Source of the DNA: Pseudoxanthomonas sp.
GTDB taxonomy: Bacteria > Pseudomonadota > Gammaproteobacteria > Xanthomonadales > Xanthomonadaceae
Direction of reading: 5' to 3'
Length of the DNA stretch: 46,895 bases
Assembly: GCF_002863005.1 (NCBI RefSeq)
Contig: NZ_PKDG01000037.1
Location: forward strand, 1 to 46,895
Positions 27,280-35,876 of this stretch are shown piece by piece. A program made the translations under genes and the position numbers. The notes beneath the pieces are model-generated. The model ran no database searches. It saw only the letters and a list, made by a program, of their open reading frames with translations, and had not been told where the DNA came from. Each line of letters starts with the position of its first letter. Positions within the stretch are counted from its first letter, which is position 1.

Positions 27280-28461
27280 TCAGATCACCTCGAGCTCCGC
27301 GCGCAAGGCGCCGGCCTGCTTCAGGGCTTCCAGGATCGCGATCAGGTCGCCGGGTGCGGCACCGACTTCGTTGACCGCGCGGACGATCTCGTCCAGCGAG
27401 GTGCCGCCTTCGAACTTGAACATGCGGTTGCCCTCCTGGCTGACGGACACGCTGGACTGCGGGGTCACCACGGTGGTGCCACCCCGGGAGAATTCGTTCG
27501 GCTGGCTGACGTTCGCCGATTCGGTGATCGTCACCGTCAGCGAACCGTGCGTGACCGCCGCCGGCATCACCTGCACCTGCGCGCCGATCACCACGGTGCC
27601 GGTGCGCGCGTTGACGATGACCTTCGCCGGCGCGCTGCCGGGAGTGAGCTCCAGGTTTTCGATCTGGGCGAGGAAATTCACCCGGCGCGAGATGTCGGCG
27701 GGTGCGCGCACCGCGACCGTGACCGCATCCAGCGCGTAGGCATTGCCGGCGCCGAAGTTCTGCTCCAGCGCCGCGACCATGCGCGATACCGTGGTGAAGT
27801 CGGCGCGGTGCAGGTTCAGCGTGATGGTGCCTTCGCCACTGTCCAGTGCATTGGGGATCGCACGCTCGACGGTGGCGCCATTCGGAATGCGACCCACGCT
27901 GGGCACGTTGACCGACACGCGCGAGCCATCCTTGCCCTGCGCACCAAAGCCGCCGACCACCAGGTTGCCCTGGGCGATCGCATAGACCTCGCCATCGGCG
28001 CCGCGCAACGGCGCCATCAGCAGGCTGCCGCCGCGCAGCGACGTGGCGTTGCCGATCGATGACACGGTGATGTCGATCGGCTGGCCCGGCTTGGCGAAGG
28101 CGGGCAGCTCGGCGTGAATGGCCACGGCCGCCACGTTCTTCAGCTGTGGATTGACGTTGGGCGGAATGTTGACGCCCAGCTCGCCGAGCATGTTCTTCAG
28201 GCTCTGCACGGTGAAGGGCGCCTGGCTGGTGCGGTCGCCACTGCCATCCAGGCCCACTACCAGGCCGTAGCCGACCAGCGGGTTGCTGCGCACGCCGCCG
28301 ACCTGGGCCAGGTCCTTGATGCGCTCGGCACGCGCAGCGGGCGCCAGGCAGATCAGCACCAGGCCGATCCAGGCCAGCAGCCCCAGCAGCGTGTAGGTGT
28401 CGATGCGGCGCGACTTCTTCGCGGGTGCCGGTGCAGCGCGGTTGGCTTCGTTGGCGTCCAT
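27280..28461 (-). CDS. flgI: Flagellar P-ring protein FlgI
   Basis: Periplasmic P-ring subunit (393 residues from ATG 28461; a GTG at 28464 is adjacent). The signal sequence is preceded by a basic N-terminal extension (about 24 residues, APAKKSRR), longer than usual; cleavage is likely after APAARA. The mature start [26 protein letters not shown] is highly typical, and the C-terminus ends [29 protein letters not shown]. It lies 8 nt after flgH. Whether the extension is real or translation begins later (at the next in-frame start) is open. Confidence 0.94.
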   Translation of the reverse strand: MDANEANRAAPAPAKKSRRIDTYTLLGLLAWIGLVLICLAPAARAERIKDLAQVGGVRSNPLVGYGLVVGLDGSGDRTSQAPFTVQSLKNMLGELGVNIPPNVNPQLKNVAAVAIHAELPAFAKPGQPIDITVSSIGNATSLRGGSLLMAPLRGADGEVYAIAQGNLVVGGFGAQGKDGSRVSVNVPSVGRIPNGATVERAIPNALDSGEGTITLNLHRADFTTVSRMVAALEQNFGAGNAYALDAVTVAVRAPADISRRVNFLAQIENLELTPGSAPAKVIVNARTGTVVIGAQVQVMPAAVTHGSLTVTITESANVSQPNEFSRGGTTVVTPQSSVSVSQEGNRMFKFEGGTSLDEIVRAVNEVGAAPGDLIAILEALKQAGALRAELEVI

Positions 28462-28469
28462 CACGGTGC

Positions 28470-29156
28470 TCAGTTCGGGAAGATCGGGGAGTTGAAGAAC
28501 CGGCCCAGCCAGCCCATCGAGTTGGACTGCGCGATCGCGCCGCGGCCGCCGTAGGCGATGCGCGCGTCGGCGACCTTGCCGGAGGAGATCGTGTTGTCCG
28601 GATTGATGTCGGCGGGGCGGACGATGCCCTGGATCTGCACCAGCTCGTCGCCCTGGTTCAGGCGCATGTTCTTCTGGCCCTGCACCACCAGGTTGCCGTT
28701 GGGCAGGCGCTGGATCACGGTGACCGTCACGCTGCCCTGCAGCTTGTTGCTCTGCGCGCTGTTGCCGGCGCCGCTGAAGCCGCGGTCGCCATTGACCGAA
28801 GCGCTCAGGATGTCGCGGCCGTTGTACGTGACCGGCGCACCGGCGATGTTCGGGGCCGCGATGGCGATTTCGCTCTGCTTGTCCACCGAGGTGGTGGCCG
28901 ACGTCTGCGCGGTGGTGTTCTCCACCAGGTTGATCGTCAGCAGGTCGCCGACGTCGCGCGCGCGGCGGTCGGCGTACAGGTTCAGTCCGGGGCCGGCGCG
29001 GTAGATGGAACCCGCGGTCGCCGGCGCCTGCGCAGCGACGATCGGCTGGATGGGCTGCATCGGTGCGTACGGGCGCACGTCGCCGTAGTAGCGTGCACAG
29101 CCCGGCAGCAGCATGAGCGCGCAGGCGAGGGTGGTGGCGGACGTGGTGCGCTTCAT
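28470..29156 (-). CDS. flgH: Flagellar L-ring lipoprotein FlgH
   Basis: 228-residue outer-membrane lipoprotein forming the L ring. A lipobox LPGC at about residues 17-20 follows a short hydrophobic signal. Family segments: [57 protein letters not shown], and the C-terminal [26 protein letters not shown]. It lies between flgG (34 nt upstream) and flgI. Confidence 0.95.
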   Translation of the reverse strand: MKRTTSATTLACALMLLPGCARYYGDVRPYAPMQPIQPIVAAQAPATAGSIYRAGPGLNLYADRRARDVGDLLTINLVENTTAQTSATTSVDKQSEIAIAAPNIAGAPVTYNGRDILSASVNGDRGFSGAGNSAQSNKLQGSVTVTVIQRLPNGNLVVQGQKNMRLNQGDELVQIQGIVRPADINPDNTISSGKVADARIAYGGRGAIAQSNSMGWLGRFFNSPIFPN

Positions 29157-29190
29157 GGCGTGTCTCGTGGCGTGACGATGGAGTGAGGCG

Positions 29191-29976
29191 TCAGACGTTG
29201 TTGTTGAGGTAGCCGAGCATCGAGTCGGTGGTGGAGATGGCCTTGGCGTTCATCTCGTAGGCGCGCTGGGTCTCGATCATGCTCACCAGCTCTTCCACCA
29301 CGTTGACGTTGGAGCCTTCCAGCGAACCCTGCACCAGGCTGCCCAGCCCGTTGAGGCCGGGCGTGCCGTTCTGCGCGGGGCCGGAGGCGGTGGTCTCGAC
29401 GTAGAGGTTCTCGCCCTTGGCCTGCAGGCCCGACGGATTGACGAAATCGGTCAGCGTCAGCGAGCCGATCTCCAGCGCCTGCGCTTGGCCCGCCATGGTC
29501 ACGCTGACGGTGCCGTCGTTGCCGATGGTCATCGACTGCGCGCCTTCCGGCACCTGGATGCCAGGTTGCACCGGATAGCCGCTGTTGGTGACCAGTTCGC
29601 CCTGCGCGTTGATCTGGAACGAACCGTCGCGCGTGTAGGCCGGCGAGCCATCGGGCAGCAGCACTTCGAAGAAGCCGCGGCCGTTCACCATCACGTCCAG
29701 AGAGCGGCCGGTCTGTTGCGGGTTGCCCTGCTGGAAGTCCTTGGACGTCGACACCACGCGCACGCCGGTACCGAGTTGCAGGCCGGAGGGCAGCTGGGTC
29801 TGCGACGAGGTGGAGCCGCCGGGCTGGCGGACCTGCTGGTACAGGAGGTCCTCGAAACTGGCGCGGTCGCGCTTGAAGCCGGTGGTGTTGGTGTTCGCCA
29901 GGTTGTTGGAGACCACGGACATGCGCGTCTGTTGCGCATCCAGTCCGGTCTTGGCGACCCAGAGGGCCTGGTTCAT
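29191..29976 (-). CDS. flgG: Flagellar distal rod protein FlgG
   Basis: 261-residue distal rod subunit. N-terminus [47 protein letters not shown] being the rod signature; C-terminus [38 protein letters not shown]. Normally directly after flgF; here 936 bp of repeat-bearing DNA separate them. A sigma-54-like site 64-79 nt upstream of the ATG gives it its own promoter, so flgG probably heads a separate flgGHIJKL operon. Confidence 0.96.
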   Translation of the reverse strand: MNQALWVAKTGLDAQQTRMSVVSNNLANTNTTGFKRDRASFEDLLYQQVRQPGGSTSSQTQLPSGLQLGTGVRVVSTSKDFQQGNPQQTGRSLDVMVNGRGFFEVLLPDGSPAYTRDGSFQINAQGELVTNSGYPVQPGIQVPEGAQSMTIGNDGTVSVTMAGQAQALEIGSLTLTDFVNPSGLQAKGENLYVETTASGPAQNGTPGLNGLGSLVQGSLEGSNVNVVEELVSMIETQRAYEMNAKAISTTDSMLGYLNNNV

Positions 29977-30039
29977 GGCGTGGTTCCTCGCGGAGTGGAA
30001 GGGGTGGAAACGCGCGGTGCGGTTCCTCGCTTCCTCTCA

Positions 30040-30055
30040 AGCAAGTCCTGTGCCG
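30040..30055 (-). promoter_or_regulatory. Candidate sigma-54 promoter upstream of flgG
   Basis: On the - strand CGGCAC-AGGAC-TTGCT: one mismatch to TGGCAC-N5-TTGCW, with GG and GC at the required 10-bp spacing. The transcript would start near 30029, giving a leader of about 53 nt. It lies between flgG and the repeat-rich spacer. Confidence 0.65.
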
Positions 30056-30157
30056 GAATGGGTGTCGTGGTTCTGGCACTGGGATTGGCGCCGAAATGGG
30101 GCGGAGGTTCCGGTCGCGGCGTAGGCGTGGCGGAAAACCGGCGGGGCCTGGCGTTAG

Positions 30158-30194
30158 CCCCTCTCCCTGCGGGAGAGGGGTTGGGGTGAGGGGC
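30158..30194. repeat. Short palindromic repeat arm
   Basis: CCCCTCTCCC-TGC-GGGAGAGGGG, a 10-bp perfect hairpin, followed by TTGGGGTGAGGGGC. The sequence recurs in part at 35700-35753 and 38825-38888, so it belongs to the same repeat family as the elements beside cheV and after the histidine kinase. Confidence 0.6.
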
Positions 30195-30306
30195 AACGAA
30201 GCCGGTCTCCCCCGGCTATCAGCGACTTTTCCACATCCTCCGTTCACTCGAAACGCACAATCATGATGAACGTGTTGAGTGCGTCTTTCGTAGGCGGGGC
30301 TTTGGG

Positions 30307-30823
30307 TCAGGCATGGCGCCGCTCGCCGCGGAGGCCCTACTTTTCTTTGCTTGTGCAAAGAAAAGTAGGCAAAAGAAACACACCCCGGCGGTCCGCCCGC
30401 CGCTGCGCGGCGGGTTCGCAGTCGCGGCAGGAATTTTCGGACGGGGCATCCTGCCCCGGCCGAAAACGCCGCACATCCATGTGCGGCGCCCCTGCGGGGT
30501 TTTACCCGCCGCGACTGCCGGACCTCAGGGGCCCCAGAGTTGCGCCTGACAGATCGAAGCTCGCCCCGTGCTTTTGGCTTTGCCGTTGCTCCCGCTCCCA
30601 GGCCCCCATGAGGCACGGCGAGTGGGTCGGGTAAAACCCGAAGGGCGCCGTCATGGATGACGGCGTTTTCGTATGGCACATGGATGTGCCATACGAAAAT
30701 TCCCGGACCGCTCGCGGACCCGGAGCGAAGCGCAGGGCGTGCCGCCTGGGGTGTGTTTCTTTGATTCTTTCTTTGCACAAGCAAAGAAAGAATGCCTCCG
30801 CGGCGAGCGGCACCATGCTTGAG
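30307..30823. repeat. Long imperfect inverted repeat with three paired hairpins
   Basis: Left arm about 30307-30535 and right arm about 30598-30823 are diverged inverted copies around a spacer of about 60 bp. Each arm carries three hairpins in mirrored order. A: 30336-30369 (15-bp stem, loop TTGT) and 30764-30793 (13-bp stem, loop ACAA). B: 30434-30466 and 30666-30699 (16-bp perfect stem). C: 30467-30488 and 30646-30665. Stem sequences differ between arms but stay paired, and loops match. Several open frames cross it in all directions and I reject them as genes. No transposase is present; no name is certain. It fills most of the 936-bp flgF-flgG spacer; the outer flanks (29977-30306, 30824-30912) hold the flgG promoter candidate and a 13-bp tandem repeat TGAACGCATCCAA (30829-30854). 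Confidence 0.85.
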
Positions 30824-30912
30824 GCTAGTGAACGCATCCAATGAACGCATCCAACGAACGAACGTCGTGCGCTCAAATACCATGGACGCATCGCGCTCAT
30901 GGTGCTTGTTGA

Positions 30913-31665
30913 TCAACCACCCAACCGCAGCAGCTGATTCGACGACTGCGCCATCTCGTCGCCCGTGCGGATGACCTTCACTTGCATCTCGAACTGCCGC
31001 TGCAACTGGATCATCTGCACCAGCGCACCGGCCGCATCCACGTTACTGCCTTCCAGCACGCCCATCGTCAGGCTGTTGCCATTGGCCACCGGCAACGCCG
31101 GCGCCTGCGGATCCGAGGGGCGCATCAGGCCATCGCCGCCCCGGGCGAGCTGCGACTGGGTGGCTTCCACGATGCGCATGCGACCGACGATGGCCATCGT
31201 CTGCGGGCCTTCGCCCTGCGGGATGATCGACACCGTGCCGTCCGCACCGATGTCGATCGACTGGGCGGGCGGCACCGCGATCGGATTGCCATTGTCGTCC
31301 AGCACGGCGCGGCCGCCGGCGGTGACCAGCTGACCGTTCGGTGTGACGCTCAGCTCGCCGTTGCGCGTGTACGCCGTGCCACCATCGGCGGCTTGCACGG
31401 CCATCCAGCGGTTCGGTTGCAGCGAGATGTCGAGCGAACGGCCGGTGACCATCTGCGATCCGGTGCGCCCGTCGAACCCGGGATCGATCAGCACGGCATC
31501 GACGCGCGAGGGGAAACCCTGGCCCTGGATCTTGAAGGCTTCCGTGCCGGCGAGCGCCGCCTTGAAACCCTTCGTGTCCACGTTGGCGAGGTTGTGCGAC
31601 ACCGTGCCCTGCGCCTGCAGCGAAGCGCGGGCGCCGGTCATCGCGACGTAGAGTGCCTTGTCCAT
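30913..31665 (-). CDS. flgF: Flagellar proximal rod protein FlgF
   Basis: 250-residue rod subunit. N-terminus MDKALYVAMTGARASLQAQGTVSHNLANVDTKGFKAAL, C-terminus EGSNVDAAGALVQMIQLQRQFEMQVKVIRTGDEMAQSSNQLLRLGG, both typical of the rod/hook family. It starts 28 nt after flgE. It ends the flgBCDEF operon; the repeat-rich spacer follows directly instead of flgG. Confidence 0.95.
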   Translation of the reverse strand: MDKALYVAMTGARASLQAQGTVSHNLANVDTKGFKAALAGTEAFKIQGQGFPSRVDAVLIDPGFDGRTGSQMVTGRSLDISLQPNRWMAVQAADGGTAYTRNGELSVTPNGQLVTAGGRAVLDDNGNPIAVPPAQSIDIGADGTVSIIPQGEGPQTMAIVGRMRIVEATQSQLARGGDGLMRPSDPQAPALPVANGNSLTMGVLEGSNVDAAGALVQMIQLQRQFEMQVKVIRTGDEMAQSSNQLLRLGG

Positions 31666-31693
31666 GCGTCAGCCTCCGTCGGCCGTGCCGCCA

Positions 31694-32914
31694 TCAACGG
31701 ATGTTGATGACGGTCTGGGTGATCTGGTCCTGCGTGGACAGCATCTGCGAGTTCGCCTGGAAGTTGCGCTGCGCCACGATCATGTTGACCAGTTGCTCGG
31801 TCAGGTCCACGGTCGAGGCCTCCAGCGCGCCCGAGGCGACCTGGCCGAAGTCCGACGTGCCCGGTGCGCCGATGCGCGGTTCACCGGATGCGAAGCTGTG
31901 CGTCCACGTGTTGTTGCCCTGCGAGACCAGGCCCTGCGGATTGGTGAAATTGGCCAGGCCTACCTGGCCGATGGCGCGGTCCACACCGTTGGAATAGCGC
32001 GCATACACCACGCCTTCCGGCGAGACGCTGAATTCGTTGAGTTTGCCGGTGGCGTAGCCGTCCTGGTTCTGGATGCGCTTGGCGAACTGTTCGCCGTACT
32101 GCGTGGTGCCGCTGATGTTCATCGTCATGTTGAGCACGCCGGCGCCGGTGCTGGGCGTGAACGGTGCCAGCGTCACCAGGCCGTTGGCCGGCGCGGTCAG
32201 CGTGCCGTTGTTGTCGAACTGCACCGTGGTCGGTGCGCCCATCGAGGCGCCGTCCACATAGGTGTGCATCTGCCACTCGTTGGGGTTGGCCGTCTTCACG
32301 TAGTACACGGCCTGCTGGTGGGCCACGCCGAGCGAGTCGTACACCGTCACCGAGGTGGTCTCGTTGTAGCTGGCGCTGTCGGTGGGCGAGAACGGCGCGA
32401 TCGTCGGCTGCGCCGCATTGCCGGGCAGGGTCACGCCCAGGTCCACGTTGGTGGTCGGCGAGGGCGCACTATCGGTGGTCAGCAGCTGCAGGTCGACCAG
32501 GTTGCCGGTATCGAAGCCGACGCCGTCGGCGCGCGGCGGGAACACCTGCAGGCGGTAACCGTCGGGCGTAGTGACGAAGCCATTCGCGTCGCGCTGGAAG
32601 TTGCCGGCGCGGGTATACACGTTGGTGCCGTTGTTGCTGACGGTGAAGAAGCCTTCGCGGTCGATCGCCAGGTCCAGGTAGCGGCCGGTCTGGTTGATGT
32701 CGCCCTGCGAGAACTGCTGGGCCACGTTGGTCACCCGAACGCCCGCGCCGATGCCGTTCTGCAGCAGGCCGTAACCGGTGGTGGAGAACACCTCGGCGAA
32801 CTCCGCGCGCGACTCCTTGAAGCCGCTGGTGTTGACGTTGGCGATGTTGTGCGAGGTGACGTTGAGGTCGGCATTGGCCGCCCTCATGCCGGACAGCGAG
32901 CTGTTGAAAGCCAT
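31694..32914 (-). CDS. flgE: Flagellar hook protein FlgE
   Basis: 406-residue hook subunit, exported and polymerised under the FlgD cap. N-terminus MAFNSSLSGMRAANADLNVTSHNIANVNTSGFKESRAEF; C-terminal helix EASTVDLTEQLVNMIVAQRNFQANSQMLSTQDQITQTVINIR. The middle carries the variable surface domains (about 160-300). It lies 34 nt after flgD. Confidence 0.96.
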   Translation of the reverse strand: MAFNSSLSGMRAANADLNVTSHNIANVNTSGFKESRAEFAEVFSTTGYGLLQNGIGAGVRVTNVAQQFSQGDINQTGRYLDLAIDREGFFTVSNNGTNVYTRAGNFQRDANGFVTTPDGYRLQVFPPRADGVGFDTGNLVDLQLLTTDSAPSPTTNVDLGVTLPGNAAQPTIAPFSPTDSASYNETTSVTVYDSLGVAHQQAVYYVKTANPNEWQMHTYVDGASMGAPTTVQFDNNGTLTAPANGLVTLAPFTPSTGAGVLNMTMNISGTTQYGEQFAKRIQNQDGYATGKLNEFSVSPEGVVYARYSNGVDRAIGQVGLANFTNPQGLVSQGNNTWTHSFASGEPRIGAPGTSDFGQVASGALEASTVDLTEQLVNMIVAQRNFQANSQMLSTQDQITQTVINIR

Positions 32915-32948
32915 GGAAGACTCCTTGCTGGATGCGGTGGGAGTGAGG

Positions 32949-33629
32949 TCAGGACGCCGACTTGCCGATGCGCAGCACGTAGTCGAGCGGGGCGGTGCCC
33001 AGGCCGGGCAGGTTGAGGTACAGGCCGTCGGAGCCGATGGTCACGCTTTCCACGGTGGCGTCGACGTAGGTATTGAGCGCGGTGCCGGTGCCATCGCTGC
33101 CGGTATGCGTGGCCTTGATGGAGTACGCGCCGGCCGCCGCGCGTTCGCCGTTGGCCTTGACGCCATCCCAGACGAAGGCGGTTTCGCCCTTGCCGGTGGA
33201 TTCGACGTCGATGGTGTCCACGACCACGCCACTGGCATCGGTGATCTCGAACGTCACCTTGCCCGCACCCGGGGACATGACCAGGCCCGTGGCATTGCCG
33301 GTGGCAGGCAGTGCCACCGAACTGGACGGCACCACGACGGAATGGCCGACCAGCGCCGCGCCCTTCAGCACCTGGTCGCCGGTCAACGCAGAGGAGAAAC
33401 CGCCGACGGTGGTGTTCAGTTCGCTGATGCCCTGCACGGTCGAGAACTGCGCCAGCTGCGCGACGAATTCGCTGTTGGACAGCGGCTTCAGCGGGTCCTG
33501 ATGGCTCAGCTGCTCGGTCATCAGGCGCATGAAATCGGCCTGGCCCAGCGTGTCGGCCTTCTTGGTGGTCGCCACACCCGAGGAGGCGGTATTGATGGCG
33601 GCGAACGGATCGCCATTGATGGTGGTCAT
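32949..33629 (-). CDS. flgD: Hook assembly scaffold FlgD
   Basis: 226-residue hook cap. The N-terminal export/cap region has KADTLGQADFMRLMTEQLSHQDPLKPLSNSEFVAQLAQFSTVQGI, a strong FlgD signature. The FlgD Ig-like/Tudor-like part follows (FEITDASGVVVDTIDVESTGKGETAFVWDGVKANGERAAAGAYSIKA). It lies between flgC (26 nt) and flgE. Confidence 0.95.
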   Translation of the reverse strand: MTTINGDPFAAINTASSGVATTKKADTLGQADFMRLMTEQLSHQDPLKPLSNSEFVAQLAQFSTVQGISELNTTVGGFSSALTGDQVLKGAALVGHSVVVPSSSVALPATGNATGLVMSPGAGKVTFEITDASGVVVDTIDVESTGKGETAFVWDGVKANGERAAAGAYSIKATHTGSDGTGTALNTYVDATVESVTIGSDGLYLNLPGLGTAPLDYVLRIGKSAS

Positions 33630-33655
33630 GTGCGTGGTCGCTCGGTGGCGGGGCG

Positions 33656-34063
33656 TCAGCGGCCCATGGTCAGGGTGGCCAGGGCGAGTTCCTTGGCCGT
33701 GTTCAGCACTTCCACGCCGGCCTGGTAGCCGCGCGACGCCGAGATGAGGTTGACCATCTGCGAGACCGGATCCACATCGGGCGCGTAGACGTAGCCGTCG
33801 CCGTCGGCCATCGGGTGGCCGGGCTCATAGCGCTTGATCGGTGGCGCATCGCTCTGGCTGATCTCCTTCACCTGCACCGACGTAAGCGAGCCGTCGCCGC
33901 GCAGCGGGCGCGCCTGGAACACGGGCTCGATGGGCTTGTAGACCGCATCCGCGGAAGAGGCGATGGAATCGGCGTTGGACAGGTTGCTGGCGATCGTGTT
34001 CAGGCGCACGGACTGAGCCTGCAGCGCGGAACCGGCGACGTCGAAGATGGGCAGGTTGCTCAT
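33656..34063 (-). CDS. flgC: Flagellar proximal rod protein FlgC
   Basis: 135-residue rod subunit: MSNLPIFDVAGSALQAQSVRLNTIASNLSNADS at the N-terminus, with the conserved YEPGHPMADGDGYVYAPDVDPVSQMVNLISASRGYQAGVEVLNTAKELALATLTMGR at the C-terminus (fits known length). It starts 11 nt after flgB. Confidence 0.96.
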   Translation of the reverse strand: MSNLPIFDVAGSALQAQSVRLNTIASNLSNADSIASSADAVYKPIEPVFQARPLRGDGSLTSVQVKEISQSDAPPIKRYEPGHPMADGDGYVYAPDVDPVSQMVNLISASRGYQAGVEVLNTAKELALATLTMGR

Positions 34064-34074
34064 GGCATGCCTCC

Positions 34075-34461
34075 TTACTGGCCGGTGATCGCGGTGAGCA
34101 TGGTGCGCACCTTGGATTCGATGAAGCTCAGCGAGGCTCGATACTCCAGCGCCGCGCGGCCATAGGCGGCGCGCTCGGTGTCGGCATCGACGGTGTTGCC
34201 GTCCAGGCTGGGCTGCACGCCATCGCGTTCGAACATGCGCGGGGTGGCGTCCTGCAGGGTGAGGTGCAGTTCGTTGGTGGTCCGCAAGGGCGCGGCCCTG
34301 GCGGCGGCGTTCTCCAGGGCAGCCTGGAAGTCGAGGTCCTTCGCCTTGTAGTTCGGCGTGTCGGCGTTGGACAGGTTGCTGGCGATCAGCTGCATGCGCT
34401 GCTCACGCAGCGGCAGTGCCGCCGCATGGACACCGAGGTAGTTGGAGATGGGATTGGACAT
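34075..34461 (-). CDS. flgB: Flagellar proximal rod protein FlgB
   Basis: 128-residue rod subunit, first gene of the flgBCDEF operon. ALPLREQRMQLIASNLSNADTPNYKAKDLDF is diagnostic; the C-terminal half (EYRASLSFIESKVRTMLTAITGQ) is helical. A consensus sigma-54 promoter lies 34-49 nt upstream. Confidence 0.96.
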   Translation of the reverse strand: MSNPISNYLGVHAAALPLREQRMQLIASNLSNADTPNYKAKDLDFQAALENAAARAAPLRTTNELHLTLQDATPRMFERDGVQPSLDGNTVDADTERAAYGRAALEYRASLSFIESKVRTMLTAITGQ

Positions 34462-34494
34462 GGCACCGCTCCGGCAGACCGTTGCCGGGGCAGC

Positions 34495-34510
34495 TGCAAG
34501 GCGTGTGCCA
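34495..34510 (-). promoter_or_regulatory. Sigma-54 promoter of flgBCDEF
   Basis: On the - strand TGGCAC-ACGCC-TTGCA, a perfect match to TGGCAC-N5-TTGCW. Predicted start near 34484, leader about 23 nt. Suggests class II/III flagellar control by an NtrC-type activator such as FleQ. Confidence 0.85.
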
Positions 34511-34522
34511 GAACGTGCTCTT

Positions 34523-34596
34523 CCTTCGCCCCGCGCGGCGGGGAGAAGGTGCCCGAAGCGCCTGCCCGTACTCGGTACGGGGGCGGATGAGGGCGC
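34523..34596. repeat. Repeat arm between flgB promoter and cheV
   Basis: Begins CCTTCGCCCCGC and has GGGGAGAAGGTGCCCGAAG and GGCGGATGAGGG, as at 35610 and 38709. It is split by an inserted CCCGTACTCGGTACGGG hairpin. It sits directly after the cheV stop and may help end its transcript. Confidence 0.6.
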
Positions 34597-34606
34597 TTTA
34601 CGCCGC

Positions 34607-35560
34607 TTACGCCGCCATTTGCGCTGCCGCCACCTGGTTCAGCCGGAACAGCACATGCTCGGCCAGCTCGTGCGGGCTGTACTTCGCCACGAAGGCGTTT
34701 GCGCCCACGCGTTCGACCATGGCGTTGTTGAACACGCCCGACAGGGACGTGTGCAGCAGCACGTAGAGGCCGGCCAGGCCCGCATGGCGCCGGATTTCCG
34801 TCGTCAGCGTGTAGCCGTCCATCGCAGGCATCTCGATGTCGGAAATGACCATGGCGTAGCGTTCGGCCGGGTTCTCGCCGGCGGCGTGCACCTGCAAGAG
34901 GTGGTCCAGCGCCTGGCGCCCGTCGGACAGCAGGGTGGCAGTGACGCCCAACTGCTCCAGTACGCTGCGGATCTGCGAGCGCGCGACACGCGAGTCGTCG
35001 ACCACCAGCACCTGCATCGGCGGGGCACCGGCGGGCAGGGCCATTTCCGGCGCCAGCGTGGCATCCATGCGCGACTGGCAGATGTCCGCCAGCACGCTTT
35101 CCACGTCGATCACCTGGATCAATTCGCCCTGGAAACGCGTCACCGCGGTCAGGAAGCTGTTTTCCGCGCCCAGTTCCGGCGGCGGATGGATGTCTTCCAC
35201 CGCGATGTTGACGATGCGCTCCACGCCGCTGACCAGGAATCCCTGGATGGACCGGTTGAACTCGGTGACCACCAGGTAGTTGGGCGCGTTCTCGGGATTG
35301 GGGTCCCGCTCGGGGTGGCGGATGCTCAGGCCCAGGTCCAGCACGGGGACGGAACGGCCGCGCACGTCGGCCACGCCCACGAATTCGGTGGGCAGTCCAG
35401 GCAGCTGGAACAGGGGCGGGCGGCGCAGGACTTCCTGCACCTTGAAGACGTTGACGCCAAAAAGCTGACGCCCGCCCAGGCGGAACAGCAGCAATGCGAG
35501 GCGGTTGTGGCCGGCCAGGCGGGTGCGCTGGTCGATGCGGTTGAGCAGGTCCTGGGTCAT
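34607..35560 (-). CDS. cheV: Chemotaxis coupling/receiver protein CheV
   Basis: 317-residue CheW-receiver fusion. The CheW domain (about 15-160) has LALLLFRLGGRQLFGVNVFKVQEVL and VPVLDLG; the receiver (about 175-300) has VVDDS, acceptor VISDIEMPAMDGY and lysine FVAKYSPHE. It couples receptors to CheA and dampens signalling when phosphorylated. ATG 35560 gives the standard N-terminus; the TTG at 35566 is not credible. A sigma-28 promoter ends only about 8 nt upstream and no ribosome site exists, so the transcript is probably leaderless. Divergent from flgA. Confidence 0.94.
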   Translation of the reverse strand: MTQDLLNRIDQRTRLAGHNRLALLLFRLGGRQLFGVNVFKVQEVLRRPPLFQLPGLPTEFVGVADVRGRSVPVLDLGLSIRHPERDPNPENAPNYLVVTEFNRSIQGFLVSGVERIVNIAVEDIHPPPELGAENSFLTAVTRFQGELIQVIDVESVLADICQSRMDATLAPEMALPAGAPPMQVLVVDDSRVARSQIRSVLEQLGVTATLLSDGRQALDHLLQVHAAGENPAERYAMVISDIEMPAMDGYTLTTEIRRHAGLAGLYVLLHTSLSGVFNNAMVERVGANAFVAKYSPHELAEHVLFRLNQVAAAQMAA

Positions 35561-35567
35561 GGACAAC

Positions 35568-35594
35568 TTATCGGCAGGCTCGAGGACCGCTTGA
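35568..35594 (-). promoter_or_regulatory. Sigma-28 (FliA) promoter of cheV
   Basis: On the - strand TCAA-N15-GCCGATAA; the -10 element is a perfect match, the -35 one base off TAAA. The predicted start is at about 35561, next to the ATG. Confidence 0.75.
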
Positions 35595-35609
35595 GCCGCG
35601 GTGCGCTTT

Positions 35610-35753
35610 CCTTCGCCCCGCCTGCGGGGAGAAGGTGCCCGCAGGGCGGATGAGGGGCCGGGCGCGGAGCCTGGTCGGGCACCGATGCGTCGTCATCTCC
35701 GTTCGCCCCTCACCCGCCTGCGGCACCCTCTCCCCGCTGCGCAGGGAGAGGGG
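35610..35753. repeat. Inverted repeat pair upstream of cheV/flgA
   Basis: Arm 1 starts CCTTCGCCCCGCCTGCGGGG and runs to GGATGAGGGGC (35610-35657); arm 2 is its diverged reverse complement (35700-35753), CCCCTCACCCGCCTGCGG to GGGAGAGGGG. It lies in the 316-bp cheV/flgA spacer, whose other contents are the two promoters. A related pair is at 38709-38888. Confidence 0.7.
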
Positions 35754-35827
35754 ATACGTTCCGGCCCCCGTTTTTGTTCGTGGATTCTTTCTCCCCTCGG
35801 CACGGAGAGGTAGCGCATCTCACCACT

Positions 35828-35843
35828 TGGCACATCACTTGCA
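35828..35843 (+). promoter_or_regulatory. Sigma-54 promoter of flgA
   Basis: TGGCAC-ATCAC-TTGCA, a perfect consensus with correct spacing. The start near 35854 falls upstream of the ATG at 35877 but only 2 nt before the ATG at 35856, so it favours 35877 as the flgA start. Confidence 0.85.
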
Positions 35844-35876
35844 CCTTCCCCGCCGATGAACCGACGGAACCCGCCC

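Noticed and set aside
26109..28062. + strand frames of 421 and 511 residues across flgJ/flgI
   Set aside because: Antisense shadows of the well-identified flagellar genes.
30263..30900. Open frames on both strands in the repeat element, including 60-130 residue peptides
   Set aside because: They consist of the repeat sequence, overlap in all frames, lack ribosome sites, and are not of any family.
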